The notes beneath the pieces are model-generated. The model was not told the origin of the DNA. It saw only the letters and a program-made list of their open reading frames with translations, and made no database searches. Below are positions 50,166 through 61,896 of a stretch of 64,000 bases of DNA, one piece after another. Numbering within the stretch: position 1 is the stretch's first letter; the number at the start of each line of letters is the position of its first letter. Both the position numbers and the translations under genes were made by a program. This DNA comes from Aeromonas caviae (GTDB lineage Bacteria; Pseudomonadota; Gammaproteobacteria; Enterobacterales; Aeromonadaceae), in the NCBI RefSeq assembly GCF_000819785.1, contig NZ_CDBK01000014.1, positions 1-64,000 of the forward strand, given 5' to 3'.

Positions 50166-51623
50166 TTAATTTTGATCAAACAATCGACGGACACGCTGAT
50201 CCGGGGCAGGAGTGAGCAGGCTGACAAGAACAAAGGCCGCCAGGCCAAGGGCCAGGCTCGGGACGATGGCGTGCAGGCCGGCCACCTTGATCCCCCACTG
50301 GCTCAAGGTGCCGTAACAGAGGATGCCGCAGACCATGCTGGCCAGGGCTCCCGGGCCGTTGGCCCTGGACCAGTAGAGACCGAGCACCAGGGGCCAGAGG
50401 AAGACCGCCTGCAGGCCGCCGAAGGCGAGCAGGTTGAGCCAGATGATCATCTCGGGGGGCTGGAGCGCCGCCAGCAGCACCAGGGTACCGAGGATCAGGG
50501 TGCAGAGCAGGGAGAGGCGCGGCACCCGGACCTCCAGCTTCTCCTGCCTGGGGTTGAGGTAATTGAGGTAGAGATCTTTCACCAGGGTGGCGGAGGCCTG
50601 GATCAGCTGGGAGTCGATGGTGGACATGATGGCCGCCATGGGGGCGGCCAGGAAGACCCCGGCCAGCCAGGGGGGGAGCACCTCCATCATCAGGGAGGGC
50701 ATGATCTTGTCCGGGCTGTCCATGCCGGGCAGGATGGCGCGGCCCAGCGCCCCGGCCAGGTGCATGCCGAACATCAGCAGGGCGCAGACGATGGTGCCGA
50801 TGAGGATGCCCCGGTGCAGCGCCTTGCTGTCCCGGTAGCCAAAGCAGCGCAGCGCCGAGTGGGGCAAGCCCACCACCCCGATGCAGACCAGCACCCAGAA
50901 GCTCAGCATGAAGGGCTGGGTCAGCATGTCGCCGGCCCCCTGGGGGCTCACCAGCTTGGGATCTATCTCCTTGAGCTGGTGGACAAGATTCGGCAACCCG
51001 TCACCGGCGATGAGGATGCCCGCCAGCAGGGCGCCAGTGCCGATGAGCATGACGATGCCCTGCAGGGCATCCGTCATCACCACGGCGCGAAAGCCGCCGA
51101 TCACCGTGTAGAGCAGCACGCAACTGGCAAACAGGAAGAGCCCCTGCTGATAGCTGAGGCCGGTCGCCGTTTCCAGCAGGCGGGCGCCGCCGATGAACTG
51201 CACCACCATGGTGGCAATGAAGGCGAGGATGATGGTGACCGAGCCCAGCACGACCACCGCCCTGCTCTGGTAGCGGGCCCACAGCATGTCGTTGATGGTC
51301 ACCGCGTTGACCCGGCGGGCGATGATGGCGAACTTCTTGCCAAGCACCCCCAGGGTGAGCCAGACGGTGGGCAGCTGGATCATCGCCAGTAGCACCCAGC
51401 CGAGGCCGACCTTGTAGGCGGCACCCGGCCCGCCGATGAAGGACGATGCAGAGGTATAAGTGGCCACCAGGGTCATGGCGAGCACCAGCCCCCCCATGCT
51501 GCGGTTACCGATGAAGTACTCCTGCATGAAGTTGCCGCCGGTCCGGTGGCGACTGGCCCAGAAACCGACCCCCAGTACCAGCACCAGGTAGATGCAGAGC
51601 GGCAGCATCAGCTCAAGATTCAT
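50166..51623 (-). CDS. panF: Sodium/pantothenate symporter
   Basis: A 485-residue member of the sodium-solute symporter family with about 13 helices. It has the PanF-like ASRHRTGGNFMQEYFIGNRS N-terminal loop, TYTSASSFIGGPGAAYK, and AAPMAAIMSTIDSQLIQAS (Na+-site region). Its start overlaps the end of yhdT, as in E. coli. The neighbour downstream is the PTS gene instead of prmA. Confidence 0.95.
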   Translation of the reverse strand: MNLELMLPLCIYLVLVLGVGFWASRHRTGGNFMQEYFIGNRSMGGLVLAMTLVATYTSASSFIGGPGAAYKVGLGWVLLAMIQLPTVWLTLGVLGKKFAIIARRVNAVTINDMLWARYQSRAVVVLGSVTIILAFIATMVVQFIGGARLLETATGLSYQQGLFLFASCVLLYTVIGGFRAVVMTDALQGIVMLIGTGALLAGILIAGDGLPNLVHQLKEIDPKLVSPQGAGDMLTQPFMLSFWVLVCIGVVGLPHSALRCFGYRDSKALHRGILIGTIVCALLMFGMHLAGALGRAILPGMDSPDKIMPSLMMEVLPPWLAGVFLAAPMAAIMSTIDSQLIQASATLVKDLYLNYLNPRQEKLEVRVPRLSLLCTLILGTLVLLAALQPPEMIIWLNLLAFGGLQAVFLWPLVLGLYWSRANGPGALASMVCGILCYGTLSQWGIKVAGLHAIVPSLALGLAAFVLVSLLTPAPDQRVRRLFDQN

Positions 51624-51861
51624 GGGGTGGTACCTCGCTATCCAGGGGAATATCGACGAACAGGCGATCCACCATGAGGGCGCAGAGGCCGATGAACAGC
51701 AGCGGCATCAGGATGCAACTGAGCAGGAACCAGAGAGGCAGGTCCCACAGCTCGAGATCCTCGGGGATGAAATAAGCCGAGCCATACCAGGCGACAAAGT
51801 AGAGCAGGGTCAGCAGCAGGCAGAAGGCTGCTTCCCGACGGGCGAGTGCGAAACGGTTCAC
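51613..51861 (-). CDS. yhdT: YhdT family membrane protein (DUF997)
   Basis: An 82-residue protein with two helices (LLLTLLYFVAWYGSAYF and CILMPLLFIGLCALMV) and a conserved DIPL tail, like E. coli YhdT. Start GTG 51861 with GGAGG upstream; the longer frame lacks a ribosome site. It overlaps panF by 11 bp. It may assist PanF; the function is unproven. Confidence 0.88.
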   Translation of the reverse strand: MNRFALARREAAFCLLLTLLYFVAWYGSAYFIPEDLELWDLPLWFLLSCILMPLLFIGLCALMVDRLFVDIPLDSEVPPHES

Positions 51862-51899
51862 TGTGGCCTCCGACGAGTGAGCGGGGCGCAAGAATAACA

Positions 51900-51930
51900 A
51901 AAAAGGGCCATGTCGCCATGGCCCTTTTTT
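51900..51930. terminator. Terminator between accC and yhdT
   Basis: AAAAGGGCCATG/CATGGCCCTTTT around TCGC, with A/T runs on both sides. It would limit read-through from accBC into yhdT-panF. Confidence 0.85.
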
Positions 51931-51981
51931 ACGTTGGCGATCCGGGTGGATCGCGCAATATCCCGATGAAAGGGGTCTTTG

Positions 51982-52206
51982 CAGACCCGACTTCTTGTGC
52001 AGGTGGTGGCTGCTCGTGTTGCCACCGTGCTCAATGGGCCGGGCCTCAAGCCATTACAGACCCGGCTTCTTGTGCAGGTAGTGGCTGCTCATGCGGCCAC
52101 CTTGCTCAATGGGTCGGGCCTCAAGCCATTACAGACCCAACTTCTTGTGCAGGTAGTGGATGTTAGTGCCACCGTGCTGGAAGTTTTCGTCCTTCATGAT
52201 CTCTTT
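51982..52206 (-). repeat. 75-bp tandem repeats of the accC 3' end
   Basis: Units start at 51982, 52057 and 52132; the last is the accC 3' end itself. The period is 75 bp (25 codons), in frame. The minus strand of each unit carries the equivalent of the AccC tail (HYLHKKLGL stop). The first downstream copy reads HYLHKKPGL and a TAA. The second reads HHLHKKSGL and has CAA in place of the stop. Divergence grows with distance from the gene. Confidence 0.93.
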
Positions 52207-53469
52207 TTGCAGGGCGATGTTGGTCTTGATCCCTTCTACCACCAGCTCGTCGAGGGAGTGGCGCATGCGGGCGATGGCCACGTCGCGGTTCTCCCCGTAG
52301 CAGATCAGCTTGCCGATCATGGAGTCGTAGTAGGGGGGGACCTTGTAACCCGCATAGATGTGGGATTCCCAGCGCACGCCCAGGCCGCCCGGCGCGTGGA
52401 AGCGCTGGATGAGACCGGGAGAGGGCAGGAAGGTGGCCGGATCTTCGGCATTGATCCGGCACTCGATGGCATGGCCACGGATGCGGATGTCCTGCTGGGT
52501 GATCGACAGGGGCTGACCGGCGGCAATGCGCAGCTGCTCCTTGATGAGGTCGACGCCGGTGACCATCTCGGTGACCGGATGTTCCACCTGGATACGGGTG
52601 TTCATCTCGATGAAATAGAACTCGCCGTTCTCGTACAGGAACTCGAAGGTACCCGCACCGCGGTAGCCGATCTCGAGACAGGCGCGCACACAGCGCTCAC
52701 CGATGAACTTGCGCATCTCCTCGGTGATGCCGGGGGCCGGCGCCTCTTCCACGACCTTCTGGTGACGGCGCTGCATGGAGCAGTCCCGCTCACCCAGATA
52801 GAGGGCGGTACCCTGACCGTCAGCCAGCACCTGGATCTCGATGTGGCGCGGGTTCTCCAGGTACTTCTCCATGTAGACCATGTCGTTCTTGAAGAACTGG
52901 CCCGCTTCGGATTTGGTCAGCGCGATGGCGGAGGCCAGTTCGGCCTCGTTGCGCACCACGCGCATGCCGCGACCACCACCGCCACCGGCGGCCTTGATGA
53001 TCACCGGATACCCGATCCGCTTGGCGATGGCGGCGTTGCGCTTGGCATCGTTGTCCACCGGGCCGTCGGAGCCGGGTACGCAGGGCACGCCCGCCTTCTT
53101 CATCGCCTCGATGGCGGAGACCTTGTCACCCATCAGGCGAATGGTCTCGGCGCGCGGGCCGATGAAGATGAAGCCGGATTTCTCGACCACTTCGGCGAAG
53201 TCGGCATTCTCGGAGAGGAAGCCGTAGCCCGGGTGGATGGCGACGGCACCGGTCACCTCGGCGGCGGCGATGATGGCCGGCACATTGAGGTAGGACTCAC
53301 CGCTGGCAGGTTTGCCGATGCAGATGGTTTCGTCCGCCAGGAGCACATGCTTGAGCTCCCGATCGGCAGTGGAGTGAACGGCCACTGTCTTGATCCCGAG
53401 CTCTTTGCAGGCGCGCAGGATCCGCAGGGCAATTTCACCGCGGTTGGCGATGACTACTTTGTCCAACAT
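52129..53469 (-). CDS. accC: Acetyl-CoA carboxylase, biotin carboxylase subunit
   Basis: A 446-residue ATP-grasp enzyme that carboxylates biotin on AccB. Landmarks are [19 protein letters not shown], the glycine-rich [31 protein letters not shown], and the catalytic [12 protein letters not shown]. It is almost colinear with E. coli AccC but ends three residues earlier, after [12 protein letters not shown] 53469 matches the family; ATG 53478 is closer to AAGGGA and could be the real start. It follows accB by 15 bp. Confidence 0.96.
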   Translation of the reverse strand: MLDKVVIANRGEIALRILRACKELGIKTVAVHSTADRELKHVLLADETICIGKPASGESYLNVPAIIAAAEVTGAVAIHPGYGFLSENADFAEVVEKSGFIFIGPRAETIRLMGDKVSAIEAMKKAGVPCVPGSDGPVDNDAKRNAAIAKRIGYPVIIKAAGGGGGRGMRVVRNEAELASAIALTKSEAGQFFKNDMVYMEKYLENPRHIEIQVLADGQGTALYLGERDCSMQRRHQKVVEEAPAPGITEEMRKFIGERCVRACLEIGYRGAGTFEFLYENGEFYFIEMNTRIQVEHPVTEMVTGVDLIKEQLRIAAGQPLSITQQDIRIRGHAIECRINAEDPATFLPSPGLIQRFHAPGGLGVRWESHIYAGYKVPPYYDSMIGKLICYGENRDVAIARMRHSLDELVVEGIKTNIALQKEIMKDENFQHGGTNIHYLHKKLGL

Positions 53470-53484
53470 GGGTGGCATTTTCCC

Positions 53485-53946
53485 TTATTCGATGATGAAC
53501 AGCGGCTCGTCAAACTCGACGGCCTGACCATTTTCAACCAGGATCGCTTTGATCACGCCGGCCTTGTCAGACTCGATTTGGTTCATCATTTTCATGGCTT
53601 CGACGATGCACAGGGTGTCGCCGACATTGACGTGCTGACCGACTTCCACGAACGGCTTGGCTTCCGGGCTGGAGGAGCGGTAGAAGGAGCCCACCATGGG
53701 GGAGCGCATCAGATGACCGCTCGGGGCGGCATCGGCAGCAGGTGCAGCGGCTGCTGCCGGAGCAGCGGCAACCGGTGCGGCAACCTGAGCTGCGGCCTGG
53801 GGCATGATCATCTGCGGGGCAACGCTAACCTGGCCGGAGAAATTACGGCTGATGCGAACGGACTCTTCCCCTTCGGAGATTTCCAGCTCGGCGATGCCGG
53901 ACTCTTCAACCAGTTCAATCAGCTTCTTGATTTTGCGGATATCCAT
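53485..53946 (-). CDS. accB: Acetyl-CoA carboxylase biotin carboxyl carrier protein
   Basis: A 153-residue carrier. The N-terminal helix region [17 protein letters not shown] is followed by an Ala/Pro-rich linker (residues ~50-75). The biotinyl domain has the modified lysine in EAMKMMNQI (~117). ATG 53946 matches E. coli; another ATG lies two codons upstream. It is co-directional with aroQ (36 bp upstream). Confidence 0.96.
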   Translation of the reverse strand: MDIRKIKKLIELVEESGIAELEISEGEESVRISRNFSGQVSVAPQMIMPQAAAQVAAPVAAAPAAAAAPAADAAPSGHLMRSPMVGSFYRSSSPEAKPFVEVGQHVNVGDTLCIVEAMKMMNQIESDKAGVIKAILVENGQAVEFDEPLFIIE

Positions 53947-53982
53947 TAGCATTCTCTTTCTTCTTTATCTGATCAGTGATTA

Positions 53983-54432
53983 TCAAGCCGCGCGCAACTG
54001 ATGCACGGCCGCGGTTAAAGCGAATTGGTAACCATCGGCACCCAACCCGCAGATCACCCCCTTGGCGACATCAGACAGATAGGAGTGATGACGGAAGGGC
54101 TCCCTGGCATGAACGTTTGACAGGTGAACCTCGATAAAGGGGATGGCCACACCCAGCAGGGCATCGCGCAGGGCAACGCTGGTATGGGTGAAGGCGGCGG
54201 GATTGATGATGATGAAATCCACCTGGCCCATGGCCTGATGGATGCGGCCGATCAGCTCGTGCTCGGCATTGGATTGCAGATGTTCCAGGGTGACACCGAG
54301 TTCGCTGGCGCTGCGCGTCAGATCGGCGACGATCTCATCGAGCGTCTTGCTGCCGTAGATTCCCGGTTCCCGCTTGCCCAGCAGATTCAGATTGGGGCCG
54401 TTAAGCAGGAGGATTCGGTGATGTTGCGACAT
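53983..54432 (-). CDS. aroQ: 3-dehydroquinate dehydratase, type II
   Basis: A 149-residue shikimate-pathway enzyme. It has [17 protein letters not shown] with the catalytic tyrosine, [17 protein letters not shown], and [17 protein letters not shown] with the catalytic histidine. It is the first gene of aroQ-accB-accC, a common gammaproteobacterial order. Confidence 0.96.
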   Translation of the reverse strand: MSQHHRILLLNGPNLNLLGKREPGIYGSKTLDEIVADLTRSASELGVTLEHLQSNAEHELIGRIHQAMGQVDFIIINPAAFTHTSVALRDALLGVAIPFIEVHLSNVHAREPFRHHSYLSDVAKGVICGLGADGYQFALTAAVHQLRAA

Positions 54433-54670
54433 ATTGAGTACATCCTCGATGATTATGCTGCTATCTATCAGCTATCTTTGGACTACCAAAAATCTAGCCA
54501 ATTTTTGCACAAATCGGTGTGCCCTGACACACAGATTTCGCAATTATATTGATTTCGTGAAAATTAGCAGCATTTTACTGGTCTAATCTCTACATCTGGC
54601 TATTTATTGGCCTGGTTTGCCCGCAAGCCCTGCCTGCCACCGAACTCTGCCCTGTCCGGATCCCGAAGAC
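54433..54670 (-). promoter_or_regulatory. aroQ-accBC promoter region
   Basis: The gap between aroQ and acs is AT-rich from 54460 to 54600 and must carry the promoter for aroQ-accBC on the minus strand. No single promoter stood out and no gene was seen. Confidence 0.35.
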
Positions 54671-54702
54671 AACAAAGCCGGCACGTGGCCGGCTCTGTTG
54701 AC
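54671..54702 (-). terminator. Terminator of acs
   Basis: On the minus strand AACAGAGCCGGC pairs with GCCGGCTTTGTT (one G-T) around CACGT, 14 bp after the acs stop. Confidence 0.8.
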
Positions 54703-54715
54703 GTAGGGAAGAGAC

Positions 54716-56662
<1,947 letters not shown>

Positions 56663-56781
56663 CTCTCACTCCTGTGAATACATTTTCTTAATGATTGAGT
56701 AACAACTTATACCTTTGGTTCCCGAGGGCAATTAGACTTTTGGATAGCGACGAAGTTAGCAGGTGAGAGGACACGTTGAGG

Positions 56782-56814
56782 GCAAAGAAGGGAGCCATGG
56801 GCTCCCTTCTTTGC
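56782..56814 (-). terminator. Terminator downstream of the GGDEF/EAL gene
   Basis: A 15-bp perfect stem (GCAAAGAAGGGAGCC with its complement) around ATG, between the GGDEF/EAL gene stop and acs. Confidence 0.8.
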
Positions 56815-56837
56815 TTTCGTGGTGGCGCGGCCAAGGC

Positions 56838-58625
56838 TCAATGGCGGAGGGGGAGCAGGGGAGGCAGGCTGGGTTCTGGCAGGGGATGGCTGAACAGGTA
56901 GCCCTGTCCCTCTTCGCAACGCAGGGATTGCAGGAACTGGCGCTGGGGCTGGGTTTCTATCCCTTCCGCCGTGACGGCCATGCCGAGGGAACTGGCCAGC
57001 TGGACTATGGTCCGGCACAGCTCGCGGCTGTGCTTGTCGTCGGGCAACGCCTGGACGAAGGCCCTGTCTATCTTGATGCGATCGATGGGCAGGCTCCTGA
57101 GCAGGCTCAGGGAGGAGAAACCGGTGCCGAAGTCGTCGATGGCGATCTGCACCCCCAGCGCCTTGAGACGGGTGAAGAGCCGCAGACTGTGATCCACGCT
57201 CTGGATGATGCTCTCGGTCACCTCGATCTCCAGCCGCTCGGCAGGAAAACCGGTCTCGGCCAGAATGGCTGTCACCCGCTCCACGTAGTCGTGGGAGCGC
57301 ATCTCCCTGACCGACACATTGACCGAGAGCCTGGGCACGGCGAGCCCTTCGGCCAGCCACTGCTGCCCTTGCCGGCAGGCGGTGCGCATCACCCATTCGC
57401 CCAGCGGTTCGATGAGACCGCACTCCTCTGCCACCGGAATGAAACGGTCCGGGGATATCATGCCAAGGCTGGGATGCTGCCATCGGATCAGGGCCTCCAG
57501 GCCGCTGAGATGACCATCCGCCAGATCCGTCATGGGTTGGTAGAGCAGGCGAAACTCTTGCTGCTCAATGGCCTTGAGCAATCCCTGCTCCAGCAGCATC
57601 CGCTCCCTGGTCTGTGCCGTCATGTCGGGGGAGTGGAACAGATAGCCGTTGCGGCCACGGCGCTTGGCTTCATGCATGGCGTTGTCCGCCGCGCTGATAA
57701 GGCTGTCCGGGGTCTGGCCATGCTCCGGATAGAGGGAGATGCCGATGCTGGCGGAGAGCCTCACCCGCTCCTGGCCGATGTCGGCGGGATCGTGCAGCCT
57801 GCGTTGCAACCCCTCGATGAGACCCAGCAGATCCTGGGTGTCTCTGATGGCGGGCAGCAACACCAGAAATTCGTCTGCCCCCAGCCGGATGGCGATGTCT
57901 CCGGGGCGCAGGCAGTGGCGAATGCGGTCTGCCGACAGCTTGAGCAGCAGATCGCCGGCACTTTGCCCCAGGTTGTCGTTGATGAGTTTGAAGCCGTCGA
58001 GATCGATGAACAGCAGCGCCAGGACGTGGCGGTTCACCCTGGCCGTCTCTATCTCCAGAGTGAGGCGCTCTTGCAGCAGATGGCGATTGCCGAGATCGGT
58101 GAGAGGATCGTAATAGGAGAGGTGCTGCAAGCGGGCTTCGGCCTGATAGAGACGCAGTGCATGAAGGTGGGTCATCTCCTGCAGGCCGGGGGACGCGGGT
58201 GCGTCGAGGTGGGTGCTTGTCTGTACGGACTCCCTCATCACGAGGAAGATGCCGCTGAAGGTGCCCTCCTCATCCAGCACGGAGCTGACGCTCACTTGCC
58301 AGCGTGCGGGGGAGGCCGCGCGGGAGAGACCGACCGTCTCCACCTCAAATGCGCATCGGGGGGCCCCTTGTCGCAGTTGTTGAAACAGCGGGAGCAGCTG
58401 GGGAGTCTGGGCAGGGACAATGTCGAACAGCGTCTTGCCCGGGTGCTCTGCCCGCGCGAGGCCGGTCAGTTCGGCAAAGCGTCCGTTGACGTCGCGACAC
58501 CTGAATTCGTGATCGAAGACCCCAATCCCGACGGGCGCCTGGGCGAACAGCTGTTGCAACTCGTAGGGAGAGAGCGGGCCTGACAAATGCCGTGTCGGAA
58601 CCGATTCGGGCAGCACTTTTTCCAT
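56838..58625 (-). CDS. PAS-GGDEF-EAL c-di-GMP phosphodiesterase
   Basis: A 595-residue cytoplasmic protein. A PAS domain (residues ~20-130: QLFAQAPVGIGVFDHEFRC) is followed by GGDEF (~165-330) and EAL (~345-590). The GGDEF signature is degenerate, LGADEF at ~247. The EAL domain keeps its catalytic set: LEALIRW, SVNVSV, EVTES, DDFGTGFSS, KIDRAFV, AEGIET and the Q in GQGYLF. Phosphodiesterase activity is therefore expected, with the GGDEF domain perhaps as a GTP-binding regulator. No membrane segment is seen. Confidence 0.92.
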   Translation of the reverse strand: MEKVLPESVPTRHLSGPLSPYELQQLFAQAPVGIGVFDHEFRCRDVNGRFAELTGLARAEHPGKTLFDIVPAQTPQLLPLFQQLRQGAPRCAFEVETVGLSRAASPARWQVSVSSVLDEEGTFSGIFLVMRESVQTSTHLDAPASPGLQEMTHLHALRLYQAEARLQHLSYYDPLTDLGNRHLLQERLTLEIETARVNRHVLALLFIDLDGFKLINDNLGQSAGDLLLKLSADRIRHCLRPGDIAIRLGADEFLVLLPAIRDTQDLLGLIEGLQRRLHDPADIGQERVRLSASIGISLYPEHGQTPDSLISAADNAMHEAKRRGRNGYLFHSPDMTAQTRERMLLEQGLLKAIEQQEFRLLYQPMTDLADGHLSGLEALIRWQHPSLGMISPDRFIPVAEECGLIEPLGEWVMRTACRQGQQWLAEGLAVPRLSVNVSVREMRSHDYVERVTAILAETGFPAERLEIEVTESIIQSVDHSLRLFTRLKALGVQIAIDDFGTGFSSLSLLRSLPIDRIKIDRAFVQALPDDKHSRELCRTIVQLASSLGMAVTAEGIETQPQRQFLQSLRCEEGQGYLFSHPLPEPSLPPLLPLRH

Positions 58626-58731
58626 GGAGGCTCCTGAATTGATTGCTTTGTCATTAGGACGACTGTGTCAGTATGGCAGGAAGTGTCAGGAGAGAAAGAA
58701 AGTGTGAGAAGGGTGTGAAATCAACGAGATG

Positions 58732-59100
58732 TCAGCCTTTCTGGCGGCCAAATGCCTGGATCCCGCGAACGAACACCAGCCAGCCCACCAGATGAAACGG
58801 CAACGCCATGGCGTAGAGCACCAGCCAGTGGCTCTCGGTGCCGCTGCTGTTGATGAAATCTGCCCAGGCGGCGAGCAGGGCCAACATGCCCGCTATCTGG
58901 AAACGGCGACGCAGCACCACTTCCACCCCGAGATTGGCGAGGTAGAGGGTCAGCAGGATGCCGGCAAAGCCGGTGAGCTGGGCGGTGCCGTAGAGCGCGC
59001 GGTCTGGGTTGAACAGCAGCGTAACGAGGGGAGTGAGACCCTGATCCAGCGGGATCAGGGCCAGCAGCCAGCATGCGATAAGAAGCAGGGCTGTCTTCAT
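58732..59100 (-). CDS. Small membrane protein downstream of torD
   Basis: Not recognised. 122 residues with about four hydrophobic segments (LLLIACWLLALIPL, LTGFAGILLTLYLANLGV, IAGMLALLAAWADF, FHLVGWLVFV). Its ATG 59100 lies 7 bp after the torD stop, so the two are co-translated. The four-helix layout could suit a quinol- or heme-linked membrane protein, but no heme ligands are clear. Confidence 0.65.
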   Translation of the reverse strand: MKTALLLIACWLLALIPLDQGLTPLVTLLFNPDRALYGTAQLTGFAGILLTLYLANLGVEVVLRRRFQIAGMLALLAAWADFINSSGTESHWLVLYAMALPFHLVGWLVFVRGIQAFGRQKG

Positions 59101-59107
59101 GCCGGGC

Positions 59108-59776
59108 TCAGTCGGCGGACGGTGCCGGTTTGACCAGGGAGAGGTAGTTGGCGTCCATCTTGAGGAACACCCCCAGCAGGCGGGCACTGGCACCGTAGAA
59201 GCCAAACGTGTCGGCGGCCCGGCAGGCCTGCTCGAAGCGCTCGAACCAGCCCAGCAGGTGACCGTGCAGCAGGGACTCCTGCTCGCCAAGCCACGCCTCG
59301 CGCTGGTCGGCGGTGGTTGCCTCGGCGGCGCGGATGATGAGGCTGCCCATCAGATCCAGCTCGATGGCCAGATGATCGGCAGGCTCATTGTACTTGTCGC
59401 TGACATTGATGCCGAGGCGATCGAGGCGTGCCTGCATCTCGGTCATGGGGGCCTGCATCAGCTGCTTGCCTTCGCCCCGGTAGAGGGATTCGTAGGGCAG
59501 GGCACCCTGCCCGGGAGCGCTCAGGAACAGGCTGGCGAAGTCGGCGGCCAGCGCCGTCTGGCGCTCGGGGCGCACCAGCAGGCGGGCGATGGCGTCGTTG
59601 AGCTCGGCCACGGCTTCGCGCATGGGGTCGAGAGTAGAGAGGCTCTTCAAGAAGCTGCGCACGTCATAGGTGTCGTATTCAGCGATCTGTGCATCACTGA
59701 GTTCGGCAGCAAACAGGGTGGAGAACCACCAGTAAAGCTCGGCCCGGCGTTCGCTGGTCGCCATGAATTCCTGCAT
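59108..59776 (-). CDS. torD: TorD/DmsD family molybdoenzyme maturation chaperone
   Basis: A 222-residue all-helical chaperone. The family motif [15 protein letters not shown] (the Y/E-P-x-D-H signature) is clear, as is [18 protein letters not shown]. Such proteins bind Tat signal peptides or apo-enzyme of molybdopterin oxidoreductases. GGAGG five bases before ATG 59776 fixes the start. No molybdoenzyme gene is in this cluster, so its client is unknown. Confidence 0.88.
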   Translation of the reverse strand: MQEFMATSERRAELYWWFSTLFAAELSDAQIAEYDTYDVRSFLKSLSTLDPMREAVAELNDAIARLLVRPERQTALAADFASLFLSAPGQGALPYESLYRGEGKQLMQAPMTEMQARLDRLGINVSDKYNEPADHLAIELDLMGSLIIRAAEATTADQREAWLGEQESLLHGHLLGWFERFEQACRAADTFGFYGASARLLGVFLKMDANYLSLVKPAPSAD

Positions 59777-59926
59777 TTTTCCTCCGTGGATGACAATCGG
59801 GAGCCTTGATGGCCCCCGATTCTAACGACTTTAAAAATAAAGGAAACTCATGGGGCCCTTTGGCCGGATAGCGCTAGGTGAGAGGGGCGCTATTGCGGGA
59901 TCGCCGTGGGCGACGAGGAGGCCGAC

Positions 59927-60214
59927 CTACTCCTCGACGCGATAGAGCACCTGCTTGCAACGGGGGCAGATGTGCTGGCGGCGGTAATCCATCTGGTGCA
60001 CCAGGCCGACCTCCCGCTGCTGATGGTGACCGCAATGGATGCAGAAGATGAGATCCCCGTCGGCGGCGCCGGGATGGGCCGCCAGGTACTGCTCCCGGGT
60101 GGGAAGTGTCTCCCAGTTGGCGGTGCAGGCACCCTTGCGGCTGGCGGTGTAGTAGACCCAGTAGAAGAGAGCGAAGACCGCGACAATCACGAACAGCATC
60201 AGATGATCCATCAT
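59927..60214 (-). CDS. Membrane-anchored zinc-ribbon protein
   Basis: Not recognised as a known family. 95 residues: an N-terminal helix (LMLFVIVAVFALFYWVYY) and a cytoplasmic zinc ribbon with two C-x2-C pairs (CIHCGHH and CPRCKQ). AAGGGGA precedes ATG 60214. It is the first gene of a minus-strand trio with torD and a small membrane protein; 150 bp separate it from torD. Confidence 0.65.
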   Translation of the reverse strand: MMDHLMLFVIVAVFALFYWVYYTASRKGACTANWETLPTREQYLAAHPGAADGDLIFCIHCGHHQQREVGLVHQMDYRRQHICPRCKQVLYRVEE

Positions 60215-60555
60215 GGCGTTTCCCCTTGTGTTCCGGGATGGCAGGGAGCGACACCCGCTCGTGCAGATGTCCCATGGCCTAAAGATGTTATCTGTTAGTA
60301 AATGCTATATCCATGATCTGGCTCTGGTTTCTATAGCCTTGCCCGGGAAGCGGGGACGATCGCTGGAGCCGGATTGCTGGTGTGGGGAGGTCGGGGGGAT
60401 GAGCGAAGCCAGGGGGCGGGATTCGAAATTTGCGACGTATTTTACATTTTATAAACAATTTTTTGGGTGGTTGGACTGTCTCTTTGATCCAGCTCACGTT
60501 ACAATGCGCGGGCCCACTTCACCTATCGCGCAAACGATTTTCAGGAGATAAACGG
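60215..60555 (+). promoter_or_regulatory. glyA control region with PurR-like half site
   Basis: A 341-bp divergent gap. GCGCAAACGATTTTCA (60528-60543), just before the glyA ribosome site, has a near-perfect left PurR half-box (CGCAAACG) and a weak right half. E. coli glyA is PurR-regulated. A TACAAT at 60500-60505 may be the -10; no clear -35 is seen. An AT-rich patch lies at 60430-60470. Confidence 0.45.
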
Positions 60556-61809
60556 ATGTTGAAACGTGACATGACCATCGCCGGCTATGATCCAGAGCTG
60601 TGGCAGGCCATCACAGACGAGACCCGTCGTCAGGAAGAGCACATCGAGCTGATTGCGTCCGAGAACTACACCAGCCCCCGCGTCATGGAAGCCCAGGGCT
60701 CCCAGTTGACCAACAAGTACGCCGAAGGCTACCCGGCCAAGCGTTACTACGGCGGTTGCGAGTATGTGGATGTGGTTGAAACCCTGGCCATCGAGCGCGC
60801 CAAAGAGCTGTTCGGTGCCACCTACGCCAACGTGCAGCCGCACTCCGGCTCCCAGGCCAACAGCGCCGTCTACATGGCCCTGCTGCAACCGGGCGACACC
60901 GTGCTCGGCATGAACCTGGCCCACGGCGGTCACTTGACCCACGGCTCCCCCGTCAACTTCTCCGGCAAGCTGTACAACATCATCCCCTACGGCATCGACG
61001 AGTCCGGCAAGATCGACTACGACGAGATGGAGCGCCTGGCCGTTGAGCACAAGCCGAAGATGATGATCGGCGGCTTCTCCGCCTACTCCGGCATCGTCGA
61101 CTGGGCCCGCATGCGCGAAATCGCCGACAAGATCGGTGCTTACCTGTTCGTGGACATGGCCCACGTGGCCGGTCTGATTGCCGCCGGCGTCTACCCGAAC
61201 CCGGTGCCCCACGCTCACGTGGTCACCTCCACCACCCACAAGACCCTGGCCGGTCCGCGCGGTGGTCTGATCCTCTCCGCCGCGGACGACGAAGATCTGT
61301 ACAAGAAGCTGAACTCCGCCGTCTTCCCGGGTGGTCAGGGTGGCCCGCTGATGCACGTCATCGCCGGCAAGGCAGTGGCCTTCAAGGAAGCGCTGGAGCC
61401 CGAGTTCAAGACCTACCAGGCCCAGGTCGTGAAGAACGCCAAGGCCATGGCGGCGACCTTTATCGAGCGCGGCTACAAGATCGTCTCCGGCGGTACCGAC
61501 AACCATCTGATGCTGGTTGACCTGATCGGTCGCGAGCTGACCGGCAAAGATGCCGACGCAGCCCTCGGCAAGGCCAACATCACCGTCAACAAGAACTCCG
61601 TACCGAACGACCCGCGTTCCCCGTTCGTGACCTCCGGCGTGCGTATCGGCACCCCGGCCATCACCCGCCGCGGCTTCAAGGAAGCCGAGTCCATCCAGTT
61701 GGCCAACTGGATCTGCGACGTGCTGGACAGCCACGACAACGAAGAAGTGCTGGCGACCGTGCGCGAGAAGGTGCTGGATATCTGCCGCCGCTTCCCGGTC
61801 TACGCATAA
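60556..61809 (+). CDS. glyA: Serine hydroxymethyltransferase
   Basis: A 417-residue PLP enzyme converting serine and tetrahydrofolate to glycine and methylene-THF, linking to FolA encoded upstream in the window. The PLP lysine is in [15 protein letters not shown], with [19 protein letters not shown] before it. CAGGAG (60542-60547) supports ATG 60556; the protein length equals E. coli GlyA. Confidence 0.98.
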   Translation: MLKRDMTIAGYDPELWQAITDETRRQEEHIELIASENYTSPRVMEAQGSQLTNKYAEGYPAKRYYGGCEYVDVVETLAIERAKELFGATYANVQPHSGSQANSAVYMALLQPGDTVLGMNLAHGGHLTHGSPVNFSGKLYNIIPYGIDESGKIDYDEMERLAVEHKPKMMIGGFSAYSGIVDWARMREIADKIGAYLFVDMAHVAGLIAAGVYPNPVPHAHVVTSTTHKTLAGPRGGLILSAADDEDLYKKLNSAVFPGGQGGPLMHVIAGKAVAFKEALEPEFKTYQAQVVKNAKAMAATFIERGYKIVSGGTDNHLMLVDLIGRELTGKDADAALGKANITVNKNSVPNDPRSPFVTSGVRIGTPAITRRGFKEAESIQLANWICDVLDSHDNEEVLATVREKVLDICRRFPVYA

Positions 61810-61834
61810 TCAGCCTGACCTTCAGGTTGAAGAC

Positions 61835-61864
61835 CAATGCCACCCTCGGGTGGCATTGTTTTTT
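61835..61864 (+). terminator. Terminator after glyA
   Basis: CAATGCCACC/GGTGGCATTG around CTCG with six Ts. Confidence 0.92.
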
Positions 61865-61896
61865 GCAGCGCCTGGCAAGATGAGACAGAGGTGACC

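Noticed and set aside
54433-54715. tRNA or riboswitch in the aroQ-acs gap
   Set aside because: No cloverleaf or conserved core; only the acs terminator is clear.
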